Shown here in pieces: positions 1 to 6,690 of a stretch of 64,000 nt of DNA; within the stretch, counting starts at the first letter, position 1, and every line of letters begins with the position of its first letter. The DNA lies in assembly GCF_000973725.1 (NCBI RefSeq), contig NZ_CP009621.1:1183501-1247500 (forward strand), written 5' to 3'. The translations under genes and the position numbers were made by a program. The notes beneath the pieces were generated by a model, which did not search any database, was not told where the DNA came from, and worked only from the letters and a program-made list of their open reading frames with translations. This stretch comes from Pontibacter korlensis (GTDB lineage: Bacteria > Bacteroidota > Bacteroidia > Cytophagales > Hymenobacteraceae).

Positions 1-1
1 T

Positions 2-457
2 ATCGAAACCGATATGGAGGTGCTGATTCCGGAGAGTTACGTAAGCAATATCTCTGAACGCCTGAATCTCTATAGCAAACTCGACAGCGTGAAGAGTCTG
101 GAAGAGCTAGACAGACTCACGGCAAGTATAATAGACCGTTTTGGACCACTGCCAGAGGCTGTGCAGCAGTTGGTAGAGATCGTAAAGCTAAGATGGCAGG
201 CACAGCAGCTCGGATTCGAAAAGCTAACGATCAAAAAGGAAACGATGAAAGGTTATTTGCCAAGCGAGAACAACGACAAATACTTCCAGTCAGACGTGTT
301 TGGCAACATCCTGAAGTACGTGCAGCAGCACCCTCGCCGCTCACGCTTAAAAGAAGCTAAGGATAAACTAATCGTTATCGTAGAGGACATCCAGAATATA
401 ACTGACGCAAAAGAGGTTTTCGAGGGGTTTGGAGTGGCTGCCGTAACCTCTGTATAG
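2..457 (+). CDS. mfd: Transcription-repair coupling factor, C-terminal end (5' partial)
   Basis: The reading frame is open from the first bases of the window, so this is the 3' end of a longer gene. The visible 151 residues match the C-terminal D7 region of Mfd, with LIPESYV near the start, then RLNLYSKL and DRFGPLP, the part that holds Mfd inactive until it meets stalled RNA polymerase. Mfd is a cytoplasmic ATP-dependent translocase that removes stalled polymerase and recruits UvrA to the lesion. The helicase motifs lie outside the window. The gene stops at TAG with no clear terminator, and 262 bases separate it from the next gene. The assignment rests on the family-typical RFGPLP segment. 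Confidence 0.88.
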   Translation: METDMEVLIPESYVSNISERLNLYSKLDSVKSLEELDRLTASIIDRFGPLPEAVQQLVEIVKLRWQAQQLGFEKLTIKKETMKGYLPSENNDKYFQSDVFGNILKYVQQHPRRSRLKEAKDKLIVIVEDIQNITDAKEVFEGFGVAAVTSV

Positions 458-719
458 ATGTTCAAGCCTTGACTCAAAGAGCATGTCTACGGTAGGCATA
501 ATGAGCGTGCCGCAGACATAACTTGTCTTTGCAGAAATTAAGGTTTAATTTAAACGCCTTGTACCGAAACCTCTGCGCATGGGTTTACATAAAACAGTGG
601 CCACTGCCAGAATTATAGTTTGCAAATAGCATAGCTTAACCAGGAGAGAATAATGCTCTAGAAAGTTAGGCTTAAGTATAAAGAAAGAAATACAATATAT
701 CTATTTAGAGTACGCCACC

Positions 720-1127
720 ATGAGACAGCTGAACACGATACTTCTGATAGACGACGACGAAACCACCAATTACCTGAATCACCGTTTGCTTTCTCGCCTG
801 GATGCCGCTTCTGATATACGGGTAGTGATGAACGGTGAGGAGGCCCTGAATTACCTGGAGCATGCATTTGCCAGTGTAGAAGGCTACCCACGCCCGGATC
901 TCATTTTTGTAGATATCAAGATGTCGGTTATGGATGGTTTTGAGTTTCTGGAGGAGTACCAGAAATTTACACCTGAGCAAAAGAGCAATACTGTACTGCT
1001 GATGCTAACCTCTTCAGCCAGTTTCTACGACCTTGAAAAACTGAAAGCTTTTCCGGATGTGCGCAGGCACTACTCTAAGCCATTGGCAGAGGCCGATGTA
1101 CGGGAGATCTTTCAAGAGTATTTTTAG
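720..1127 (+). CDS. Stand-alone response regulator (receiver domain only)
   Basis: This 135-residue protein is a single CheY-like receiver domain with no output domain. The acidic pocket is IDDDE at residues 10-14, the phosphoacceptor is D65 in FVDIKM, the switch residue is T97 in MLTSS, and the conserved lysine is K120 in SKPL. It would be phosphorylated by a histidine kinase in the cytoplasm and act by protein contact or as a phosphorelay intermediate. No kinase is adjacent; the nearest is near 26 kb. Such single-domain receivers with an IDDDE start are common in Cytophagales, usually paired with PAS kinases. The gene stands alone and ends at a strong hairpin terminator. Confidence 0.9.
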   Translation: MRQLNTILLIDDDETTNYLNHRLLSRLDAASDIRVVMNGEEALNYLEHAFASVEGYPRPDLIFVDIKMSVMDGFEFLEEYQKFTPEQKSNTVLLMLTSSASFYDLEKLKAFPDVRRHYSKPLAEADVREIFQEYF

Positions 1128-1153
1128 CGCCTGTATTTCAAGATGAGCTATAG

Positions 1154-1191
1154 CAGCGGCATCCTTTTAAAAAGGGTGCCGCTGTTTTTTT
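1154..1191 (+). terminator. Rho-independent terminator after the receiver gene
   Basis: A 15-bp stem (one G-T pair) runs from CAGCGGCATCC to its complement GGGTGCCGCTG and is followed by a run of seven T. It lies 26 bases after the stop codon of the receiver-domain gene. Confidence 0.85.
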
Positions 1192-1291
1192 GAGAAGCAG
1201 TCAGTTAACTATAGCCTCCGCATTGCCGTAAAAATAAAACCACGTATTTGTGGATTTAAGCATTGTAAAACGACAATATAAGAATAAAGCT

Positions 1292-2146
1292 ATGGCAGAC
1301 AAACCTTTGAATCTCAACCAGGATGATAAAAACAATCAGGATATAGGACGCGATCTGTATAATCAGGATCAACAGCAGAACCAAAATAGCTCACAGCGCT
1401 ACAGCTATCGTGGCCGGCCTAACGACCGCAACTGGGGCGAAGGCAATTTTTTCCACACAGGCCCTAACCCTCGCGGAGCGCAAGATAGAAACCGTTACGA
1501 CCAGGATTACCGCAAAGGAGGCGCCAGCAACAGCTCTTACAACCAAGGGCAGAATGCTCACCTGAACGACCACTACGGCAGCCGCGCTGGTAGCGCATAC
1601 CGCGACGAGCGCCAGTTCCTGAACCACGGCGACCGTAACAACGATACATACCAGCACAGCATGCAGCACGATATGCGCCGCCCTCATGCACCAGGCGACT
1701 CGCTGCAGAACAAACACGGAGATGTAAACAATTATCAGAACGACCAGTGGCGCGAAGGCCCTGGTAGCAGTAGCCGTTACAAAGAAGATGACTACCGTTA
1801 CGGCAGTGGCTCGCATAACTGGTACCGCGAAGGTCGCTATACTCCAGACAACAACGACGACGCTCCAAACCGACACCACCACCGCGACGACCGTGGCTTT
1901 ATGGACCGGGTAAAGGATACCTGGAACGACATCTGGCACTCCGATGATCCGGATTATCATCCACGTGGCCCACACAGGTCACAGGCTGACCGCATCAGCT
2001 CCAGAAAGCATTACGGCTCTGAGCCGTACCGCGACCGCAGCTTCGACAGAGGCTACGAAGGAGGACCACGCTGGGCAGACGAGACTGACTCCGGCAAGGA
2101 TAATTACTACGACGATACCGACAGAAATGAACGCTATCGCCGCTAA
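1292..2146 (+). CDS. Highly hydrophilic, disordered protein of unknown function
   Basis: I do not recognise a family. The ATG at 1292 (MADKPLNLNQ) is preferred to an in-frame GTG 42 bases upstream because the upstream segment looks like leader. The 284 residues are dominated by D, R, N, Y, G, H and Q, with repeated patches such as NRYDQDYRKGG and YRDRSFDRGY, and no signal peptide or membrane segment. One short segment near residues 205-225 (RGFMDRVKDTWNDIW) could form an amphipathic helix and is the only fold-like part. The composition resembles the proteins at 2341-2775 and 30216-30980. Related proteins in this lineage are often annotated as stress-associated; that role is inference. A perfect 16-bp hairpin follows. 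Confidence 0.75.
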   Translation: MADKPLNLNQDDKNNQDIGRDLYNQDQQQNQNSSQRYSYRGRPNDRNWGEGNFFHTGPNPRGAQDRNRYDQDYRKGGASNSSYNQGQNAHLNDHYGSRAGSAYRDERQFLNHGDRNNDTYQHSMQHDMRRPHAPGDSLQNKHGDVNNYQNDQWREGPGSSSRYKEDDYRYGSGSHNWYREGRYTPDNNDDAPNRHHHRDDRGFMDRVKDTWNDIWHSDDPDYHPRGPHRSQADRISSRKHYGSEPYRDRSFDRGYEGGPRWADETDSGKDNYYDDTDRNERYRR

Positions 2147-2200
2147 GCCGTATATGCCACAAGATTAGGTAGATTTGGTAGTAGATTAGTTTTAGTAGTG

Positions 2201-2236
2201 AATAACAAAAGCCAGCCGCAGCTGGCTTTTGTTATT
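2201..2236. terminator. Bidirectional terminator, perfect 16-bp stem
   Basis: AATAACAAAAGCCAGC pairs perfectly with its complement across a CGCA loop. The outer stem is A-rich on one side and T-rich on the other, the usual look of a terminator that works in both directions. It closes the disordered-protein gene upstream. Confidence 0.85.
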
Positions 2237-2340
2237 TTGGCTATTCCTGCTTATCTTAAAAGGAACCTCCTGATTACCACGCCGTACACTTTAGAACCAT
2301 GGCCTGTCAGGTATTTATTTGACCATTTAAGAGACACAGC

Positions 2341-2775
2341 ATGCATCACGAAGAGCAAGACCCAAGACACCCGCACCACTGGGAGCACCAGCGCCACAGA
2401 CGGCACCCGCACCATCCGGAGCACTTCAACGACTTCAGGAGCCGCTGGGGAGAGCCTGTACCCGCTATAAACCTGCATCGGCAGGACTGGCAGCAAGAGG
2501 ATATTGGCAGATTTGAGCAGGAAGGACGTTACCATCGTGAGGAGTGGCTGCCAGAGCAACGCCAACATCCAAACCACTTTAACCAGCATCCTCAGCAGCA
2601 ACACCCTTGGGAGGGGCAACGCCCGCCTGAGCCAATCTGGCGCCAGCGCGATGTGCATTTCGACCCAGGCAACCAGCGTGTGGAAGACCGTTGGTATGAA
2701 GATCCGACCATGCCACACCCACGCCGCCGTCCGCCACGCCACTACGATGGCTTCTGGCAAGACTATGAAGATTAG
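2341..2775 (+). CDS. Histidine-rich hydrophilic protein of unknown function
   Basis: The family is not recognised. The protein has 144 residues, about 20 of them histidine (14 percent), with many R, P, Q, W and E residues. The His clusters at the N-terminus (HPHHWEH, RHPHHPEH) suggest metal or acid-base buffering capacity, but no known metal site can be drawn. There is no signal peptide or membrane segment, so it should be cytoplasmic. The only good ATG is at 2341, and the gene sits alone between two hairpin terminators. Its bias is like that of the neighbouring 1292-2146 protein, so the two may be functionally related products of separate transcription units. Confidence 0.65.
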   Translation: MHHEEQDPRHPHHWEHQRHRRHPHHPEHFNDFRSRWGEPVPAINLHRQDWQQEDIGRFEQEGRYHREEWLPEQRQHPNHFNQHPQQQHPWEGQRPPEPIWRQRDVHFDPGNQRVEDRWYEDPTMPHPRRRPPRHYDGFWQDYED

Positions 2776-2806
2776 CTTATACTTTACAAGTAGGCTCGAA
2801 AAGATA

Positions 2807-2838
2807 AAAGCCGGTTATACCGGCTTTCGCTTTTTTTT
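2807..2838. terminator. Terminator between convergent genes
   Basis: AAAGCCGGT pairs with ACCGGCTTT over a 3-base loop, followed closely by eight T. It ends the His-rich protein gene and probably also serves the minus-strand gene that stops at 2858. Confidence 0.8.
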
Positions 2839-2857
2839 ACTCCTGCTATATCACCTA

Positions 2858-3448
2858 TCAGAAGTGCTTCCGCAGGCCCACTCCCACCGATACAAGCTCC
2901 GGTATACCCGGCACCAGGTTCACTGATAAATCTGTGCCTGACTTTAGCTCATAGTTGTATTCAAACTCTCCCCCGTACCAGTAAAACCTATACTGCCATT
3001 GGCCGTGGCGCTTAAAGTACCCGTCATCCTGATAGCCTTCTATCCTGTTCCAGTCTTTGCGATACATTAGCGTGGGGCCAAAGCCACCATCAACAGAATG
3101 TCTGCCCCGGCTTAGGATAGTGCCTCTCCAGCCAACGTGTGTAAAGCCTGCCAGCTCGGCAGCGCAATCAGCATAAAGCCCCTGCTCCACCCGCACGCTC
3201 AGCTTATCACGATACACAAAGCGCTCATACCCTACTATGGCTCCCAAGTCCACAACAAATATTCCTTTCTCATCCAGCCTGTTTGGAAAAAGCTCTGGGT
3301 GTGGGCTCTGCTTTAGATGAGCTGACAAGCCAAAGAATTTAACCGTGACGGCATTTTTGAATGCAGGTAGCTCTGGCTCCTGCGCCAGCACTTGCAGCAC
3401 AGACAGAAGCATACTTCCTACTATCAGTAACAGCCTAACTCTACGCAT
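2858..3448 (-). CDS. Exported hypothetical protein, probably outer-membrane associated
   Basis: The 196-residue protein begins with a clear signal peptide (MRRVRLLLIV, then a hydrophobic stretch to LAQ at about residue 22). The mature part alternates aromatic and charged residues in beta-strand style (YRFYWYGGEFEYNY near residue 155) and ends in VGVGLRKHF. A terminal phenylalanine is typical of outer-membrane beta-barrels and lipocalin-like barrels. No family motif is recognised. It is transcribed alone, convergent with the His-rich protein gene and divergent from the uracil-DNA glycosylase-like gene. A small outer-membrane barrel is the best guess; a periplasmic beta-rich protein is possible. 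Confidence 0.7.
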   Translation of the reverse strand: MRRVRLLLIVGSMLLSVLQVLAQEPELPAFKNAVTVKFFGLSAHLKQSPHPELFPNRLDEKGIFVVDLGAIVGYERFVYRDKLSVRVEQGLYADCAAELAGFTHVGWRGTILSRGRHSVDGGFGPTLMYRKDWNRIEGYQDDGYFKRHGQWQYRFYWYGGEFEYNYELKSGTDLSVNLVPGIPELVSVGVGLRKHF

Positions 3449-3532
3449 GATGATATCTTATACTTACTTCCGCTAAAATAGTCTTTTTGGCTAAAGCAGG
3501 TGTAGCAACTGCTAATCTTCGGCTATACTTTG

Positions 3533-3540
3533 TACTTTTG
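3533..3540 (+). promoter_or_regulatory. Candidate Bacteroidota -7 promoter box
   Basis: TACTTTTG matches the Bacteroidota -7 consensus TAnnTTTG and ends 7 bases before the ATG at 3548. Transcription would therefore begin at or next to the start codon, giving little or no leader. No convincing -33 TTTG sits at the usual spacing. Confidence 0.45.
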
Positions 3541-3547
3541 CAGGGAT

Positions 3548-4126
3548 ATGGAGGAGTTGGAGAGTTTACTAGCGCAGGTACGAGCCTGCCGCATCTGTGA
3601 GGAGCACCTGCCACTAGGGCCACGACCCGTTTTGGCAGCCAGCCACACAGCTAAGCTGCTGATTGTAGGGCAGGCACCAGGCACTAAAGTACACGCAAGT
3701 GGCATCCCTTGGGACGATCAGAGTGGCAAACGCCTGCGGCAGTGGCTCGGGCTGGCACCTGAGGTTTTCTATGATGAAAGCAAGGTGGCCATCGTACCTA
3801 TGGGCTTTTGCTACCCAGGCAAGGGCAAGTCAGGCGACCTGCCGCCCCGCCCTGAATGTGCCCGGCACTGGCACCAGCAACTGATGACGCTCCTGCCTGA
3901 TGTCCAGCTCACCCTACTTGTTGGCAAGTATGCCCAAGACTATTTCCTGGGCCATAAGGCTAAGCCAGCGCTTACCGAAACAGTAGCCAACTGGCATGAG
4001 TATTTGCCACAGTTTATGCCCATGCCGCACCCCTCGCCTCGCAACCAGTTCTGGATACGCCGCAACACTTGGTTTGAGACCGATGCCATACCTTATGTGC
4101 AGCAGTTGGTGCAATCTGTTATCTAG
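3548..4126 (+). CDS. Uracil-DNA-glycosylase family protein with likely Fe-S cluster
   Basis: With the ATG at 3548 the protein has 192 residues; a non-ATG start 18 bases upstream is less likely because it overlaps the promoter-like box. Cysteines at 14, 17, 88 and 104 have the spacing of the [4Fe-4S] ligands of family 4/5 uracil-DNA glycosylases (CxxC, then two cysteines 16 apart). GQAPG at 41-45 is the active-site loop and PHPSPRN at 160-166 the second nucleotide-binding loop. It should act on deaminated bases in DNA or carry out a related base-excision role. HPSPRN is not the usual family-4 ending, so substrate range is uncertain. It is followed after 56 bases by an aminotransferase gene. 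Confidence 0.8.
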   Translation: MEELESLLAQVRACRICEEHLPLGPRPVLAASHTAKLLIVGQAPGTKVHASGIPWDDQSGKRLRQWLGLAPEVFYDESKVAIVPMGFCYPGKGKSGDLPPRPECARHWHQQLMTLLPDVQLTLLVGKYAQDYFLGHKAKPALTETVANWHEYLPQFMPMPHPSPRNQFWIRRNTWFETDAIPYVQQLVQSVI

Positions 4127-4182
4127 AAAGATCCGTATATTTAGCTTCTAATGCTGTTTTATAGTAGCAGGCGTATTAGCTT

Positions 4183-5331
4183 ATGATAAACTATCCCACG
4201 AGTAAACTTCCTGATGTAGGCACCACCATTTTTACTGTGATGTCGACGCTGGCCAACGAGCATAAGGCTATAAACTTGTCGCAGGGCTTCCCGGACTTCA
4301 ACTGTCCGGAGCCACTCATGAACCTGGTGACAAAGTACATGCACGAAGGTTTTAACCAGTATGCACCCATGGCTGGCCTGCCACAGCTCCGCCAAAAGAT
4401 CAGCCTGAAAACAGAGAAAGTATACGGATACCGCCCTGACCCTGACACGGAGGTAACTGTAACCTCTGGTGCCACAGAAGCGCTGAATGCGGCTATTTCA
4501 GCAGTAGTTAAGCCTGGCGATGAGGTAATGGTGCTGGAGCCTTGCTACGACAGTTATGTGCCGGTTATCCGGTTGTGCGGCGGTTCTCCGGTCTTTGTGC
4601 CTTTGTCTCTTCCAGACTTCTCCGTAGACTGGGACCAGGTGAAGAATCGCCTCTCCTCCCGCACACGCCTGATCATCATTAACACGCCCCATAACCCTAC
4701 CGGCGCAGTAATGTCCAGGCAAGACATGAACACACTGGCCAACCTGTTGAACGGCACCGACATTCTGGTGCTAAGCGACGAGGTATATGAGCACATGGTG
4801 TTTGATGGGCAAGAGCATTTTAGCGTATTGCAGCATCCGCAGTTGCGCGAGCGAAGCTTTGTCGTTTCCTCCTTCGGGAAAACTTACCATACAACCGGCT
4901 GGAAAGTAGGCTATGCTGTAGCTCCGCCTCAGCTCAGCAAAGAACTGCGAAAAATGCACCAGTTCATTACTTTCAGCACGGCCACTCCTTTCCAACTGGC
5001 TATTGCCGATTTTATGGAAGAGGAAGCGCATTACCTGGAGCTGCCTAATTTTTACCAGGCCAAAAGAGACTTCTTTTTACAGCAACTGCAGCAAACCCGC
5101 TTCGAGTTTATGCCTTCTGCAGGCACTTACTTTCAGCTTGTAAAGTACAATGGTATTACGGATGAACACGACCTCGATTTTGCCAAACGCCTGACAACTG
5201 AGACGGGTGTGGCTGCCATACCAATTTCTGCCTTCTACCACGATAAAACTGATAATAAATACCTCCGCTTCTGTTTCGCTAAGAGCGAAGAGACCTTGCG
5301 AGCTGCCGGAGAGATGCTGGCTAAAGTATAG
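4183..5331 (+). CDS. ybdL: Methionine/glutamine-type PLP aminotransferase (YbdL-like)
   Basis: The 382-residue class I/II aminotransferase has the family signature NLSQGFPDF (31-39), the ring-stacking region SGATEA (95-100), HNPTG (170-174), and the Schiff-base lysine K233 in SSFGKTYHTTGW. A C-terminal arginine in YLRFCFAK should bind the substrate carboxylate. Closest relatives are E. coli YbdL and kynurenine/glutamine transaminase K, which transfer amino groups among methionine, glutamine and aromatic amino acids in the cytoplasm. The next gene, 90 bases downstream, is an omega-amidase; that pairing points to methionine salvage, where glutamine is amino donor and the resulting 2-oxoglutaramate is removed. 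No other methionine-salvage genes are in the window. Confidence 0.85.
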   Translation: MINYPTSKLPDVGTTIFTVMSTLANEHKAINLSQGFPDFNCPEPLMNLVTKYMHEGFNQYAPMAGLPQLRQKISLKTEKVYGYRPDPDTEVTVTSGATEALNAAISAVVKPGDEVMVLEPCYDSYVPVIRLCGGSPVFVPLSLPDFSVDWDQVKNRLSSRTRLIIINTPHNPTGAVMSRQDMNTLANLLNGTDILVLSDEVYEHMVFDGQEHFSVLQHPQLRERSFVVSSFGKTYHTTGWKVGYAVAPPQLSKELRKMHQFITFSTATPFQLAIADFMEEEAHYLELPNFYQAKRDFFLQQLQQTRFEFMPSAGTYFQLVKYNGITDEHDLDFAKRLTTETGVAAIPISAFYHDKTDNKYLRFCFAKSEETLRAAGEMLAKV

Positions 5332-5421
5332 TTTCGAAGAAAAGATGATGGCTATAAGACAAAACACGCTAACTTTTGCGTAGCTTTTTATCCTCATCCC
5401 TTATAAGATCGATTTTTAACT

Positions 5422-6198
5422 ATGGATTTACGCGTAACCATTGTACAGACGGAGCTGCATTGGCAGGATGCAGAAGCAAACCGCCAGATGTTTAGCGACA
5501 AGCTTGCAGCCGCTGCTCCTCAAACGGACCTGATCGTACTGCCCGAGATGTTTACTACTGGCTTCAGCATGAATGCAGAAAGTGTGGCTGAGGAGGCCGA
5601 CGGCCTTACACTTGACTGGATGCGACAGGAGGCACAGAAAAACCAGGCAGTAATAACAGGTAGTGTAATGGTGCGTGAGAGTGATAAATATTTCAACCGC
5701 CTCTACTGGGTGCGCCCTGATGGCTCTTTTGCCAGCTATAATAAGAAGCACCTGTTCCGTATGGCGAAGGAACATCATACCTATGCCCCAGGCAAAGAGC
5801 GCCTGATTGTAGAGCTGTACGGTTGGAAAGTATGTCCGCTGGTATGCTACGACCTGCGCTTCCCGGTATGGAGCCGCAACTCGGATAATGCATACGACCT
5901 GCTGCTGTATGTTGCCAACTGGCCTAAAGTACGCAGCCAGCCTTGGCGCACACTGCTACAGGCCCGCGCTATCGAGAACCTGGCTTACGTAGTGGGCGTG
6001 AACCGCGTAGGAACTGATGGCAACAACCATCCTTACTCCGGTGACTCAGCCATCATTCACCCTAAAGGCTACCAACTACTGGAAACAAGCGAAGTGGAGG
6101 GAATTCATACTATAACTTTGAGTAAAAAAGAACTCGTAGATTTCAGGGAAGCATTTCCGGCCCATTTGGATGCCGATACTTTTAGCCTGAACAGCTAA
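5422..6198 (+). CDS. Omega-amidase / nitrilase-superfamily amidohydrolase (YafV/Nit2-like)
   Basis: This 258-residue protein carries the nitrilase catalytic triad: E42 in LPEMF, K109 in NKKHLF, and C142 in VCYDLRFP. The TTGFS segment following the glutamate is typical of the omega-amidase (Nit2, YafV) branch. Family members hydrolyse 2-oxoglutaramate and 2-oxosuccinamate to 2-oxoacids and ammonia, the by-products made when glutamine or asparagine serve as amino donors. Its place right after an YbdL-like aminotransferase fits coupled use, making transamination irreversible. The start ATG follows TTTTTAACT, an AACTATG context seen at several other genes in the window. A hairpin terminator follows 11 bases after the stop. 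Confidence 0.86.
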   Translation: MDLRVTIVQTELHWQDAEANRQMFSDKLAAAAPQTDLIVLPEMFTTGFSMNAESVAEEADGLTLDWMRQEAQKNQAVITGSVMVRESDKYFNRLYWVRPDGSFASYNKKHLFRMAKEHHTYAPGKERLIVELYGWKVCPLVCYDLRFPVWSRNSDNAYDLLLYVANWPKVRSQPWRTLLQARAIENLAYVVGVNRVGTDGNNHPYSGDSAIIHPKGYQLLETSEVEGIHTITLSKKELVDFREAFPAHLDADTFSLNS

Positions 6199-6208
6199 AT
6201 ACGCTACT

Positions 6209-6233
6209 CACCCCTCTTCCCAAAAGAGGGGTG
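6209..6233. terminator. Terminator hairpin between convergent genes
   Basis: CACCCCTCTT pairs with AAGAGGGGTG over a 5-base loop, followed by TTCTTCT. It can end the omega-amidase gene on the plus strand and lies 65 bases beyond the minus-strand gene that stops at 6298. Confidence 0.65.
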
Positions 6234-6297
6234 TTCTTCTGATTACAGGCTAAGGGGGCATTTTGCTTAGAGCTTAGCAGTTAGGTTTACTATAGTT

Positions 6298-6690
6298 CTA
6301 GGAGAGCTCTCCACAGTAACGCTTCACCTCCTGCACTACCTCCTCTTCTGTCACCACTTTAAACGCTACATGCGAACGGGCGGAAAAGATACGCTGCAGG
6401 CGCGGGTGTTGCCCCTGCAAGAGCACCAGCCGCTGCTTACCCTCCTGGAACAGTTCTTCCAGCAAGGGCATCAGGCTACCTAAGTCCTGGGTATGCTCCT
6501 CTGCTTTTATGCAGACAACGGCACGCGCTGCCTCCCTTAACAGGCGCAGAGCGTAGTGCTGCAGTAGCTTATCGGAACGAGCATCAATGTCTAACACAGA
6601 AACAGATGGCAAACTTTTATGCACCTCTTCTACCACTGGCTGTTGAAAAGATGTATCGCTGGTAAGGTCTACGTAGAGGAATGCCTGCAT
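6298..6690 (-). CDS. Small hypothetical protein coupled to the VCBS-repeat gene
   Basis: I do not recognise a family for this 130-residue protein. It has no signal peptide and no membrane segment, and it reads like a compact alpha/beta domain (FLYVDLTSDTS, then VVCIKAEEHT and RLVLLQGQHP as likely strands), perhaps receiver- or TIR-like in topology, though no catalytic motif can be named. Its ATG overlaps the stop of the upstream secreted protein by one base (TAATG), a classic coupling arrangement. The partner is exported by type IX secretion while this product is cytoplasmic, so a direct physical partnership is doubtful. Confidence 0.6.
   Translation of the reverse strand: MQAFLYVDLTSDTSFQQPVVEEVHKSLPSVSVLDIDARSDKLLQHYALRLLREAARAVVCIKAEEHTQDLGSLMPLLEELFQEGKQRLVLLQGQHPRLQRIFSARSHVAFKVVTEEEVVQEVKRYCGELS

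Noticed and set aside
711-722. Kozak-like GCCACCATG at the receiver gene start
   Set aside because: Coincidence: eukaryotic initiation context has no role in bacteria.
1391-1975. Long antisense frame (194 codons) opposite the disordered protein
   Set aside because: Low-complexity coding DNA (R/D/Y codons) keeps the opposite strand open; the translation is a repetitive V/A-rich string.
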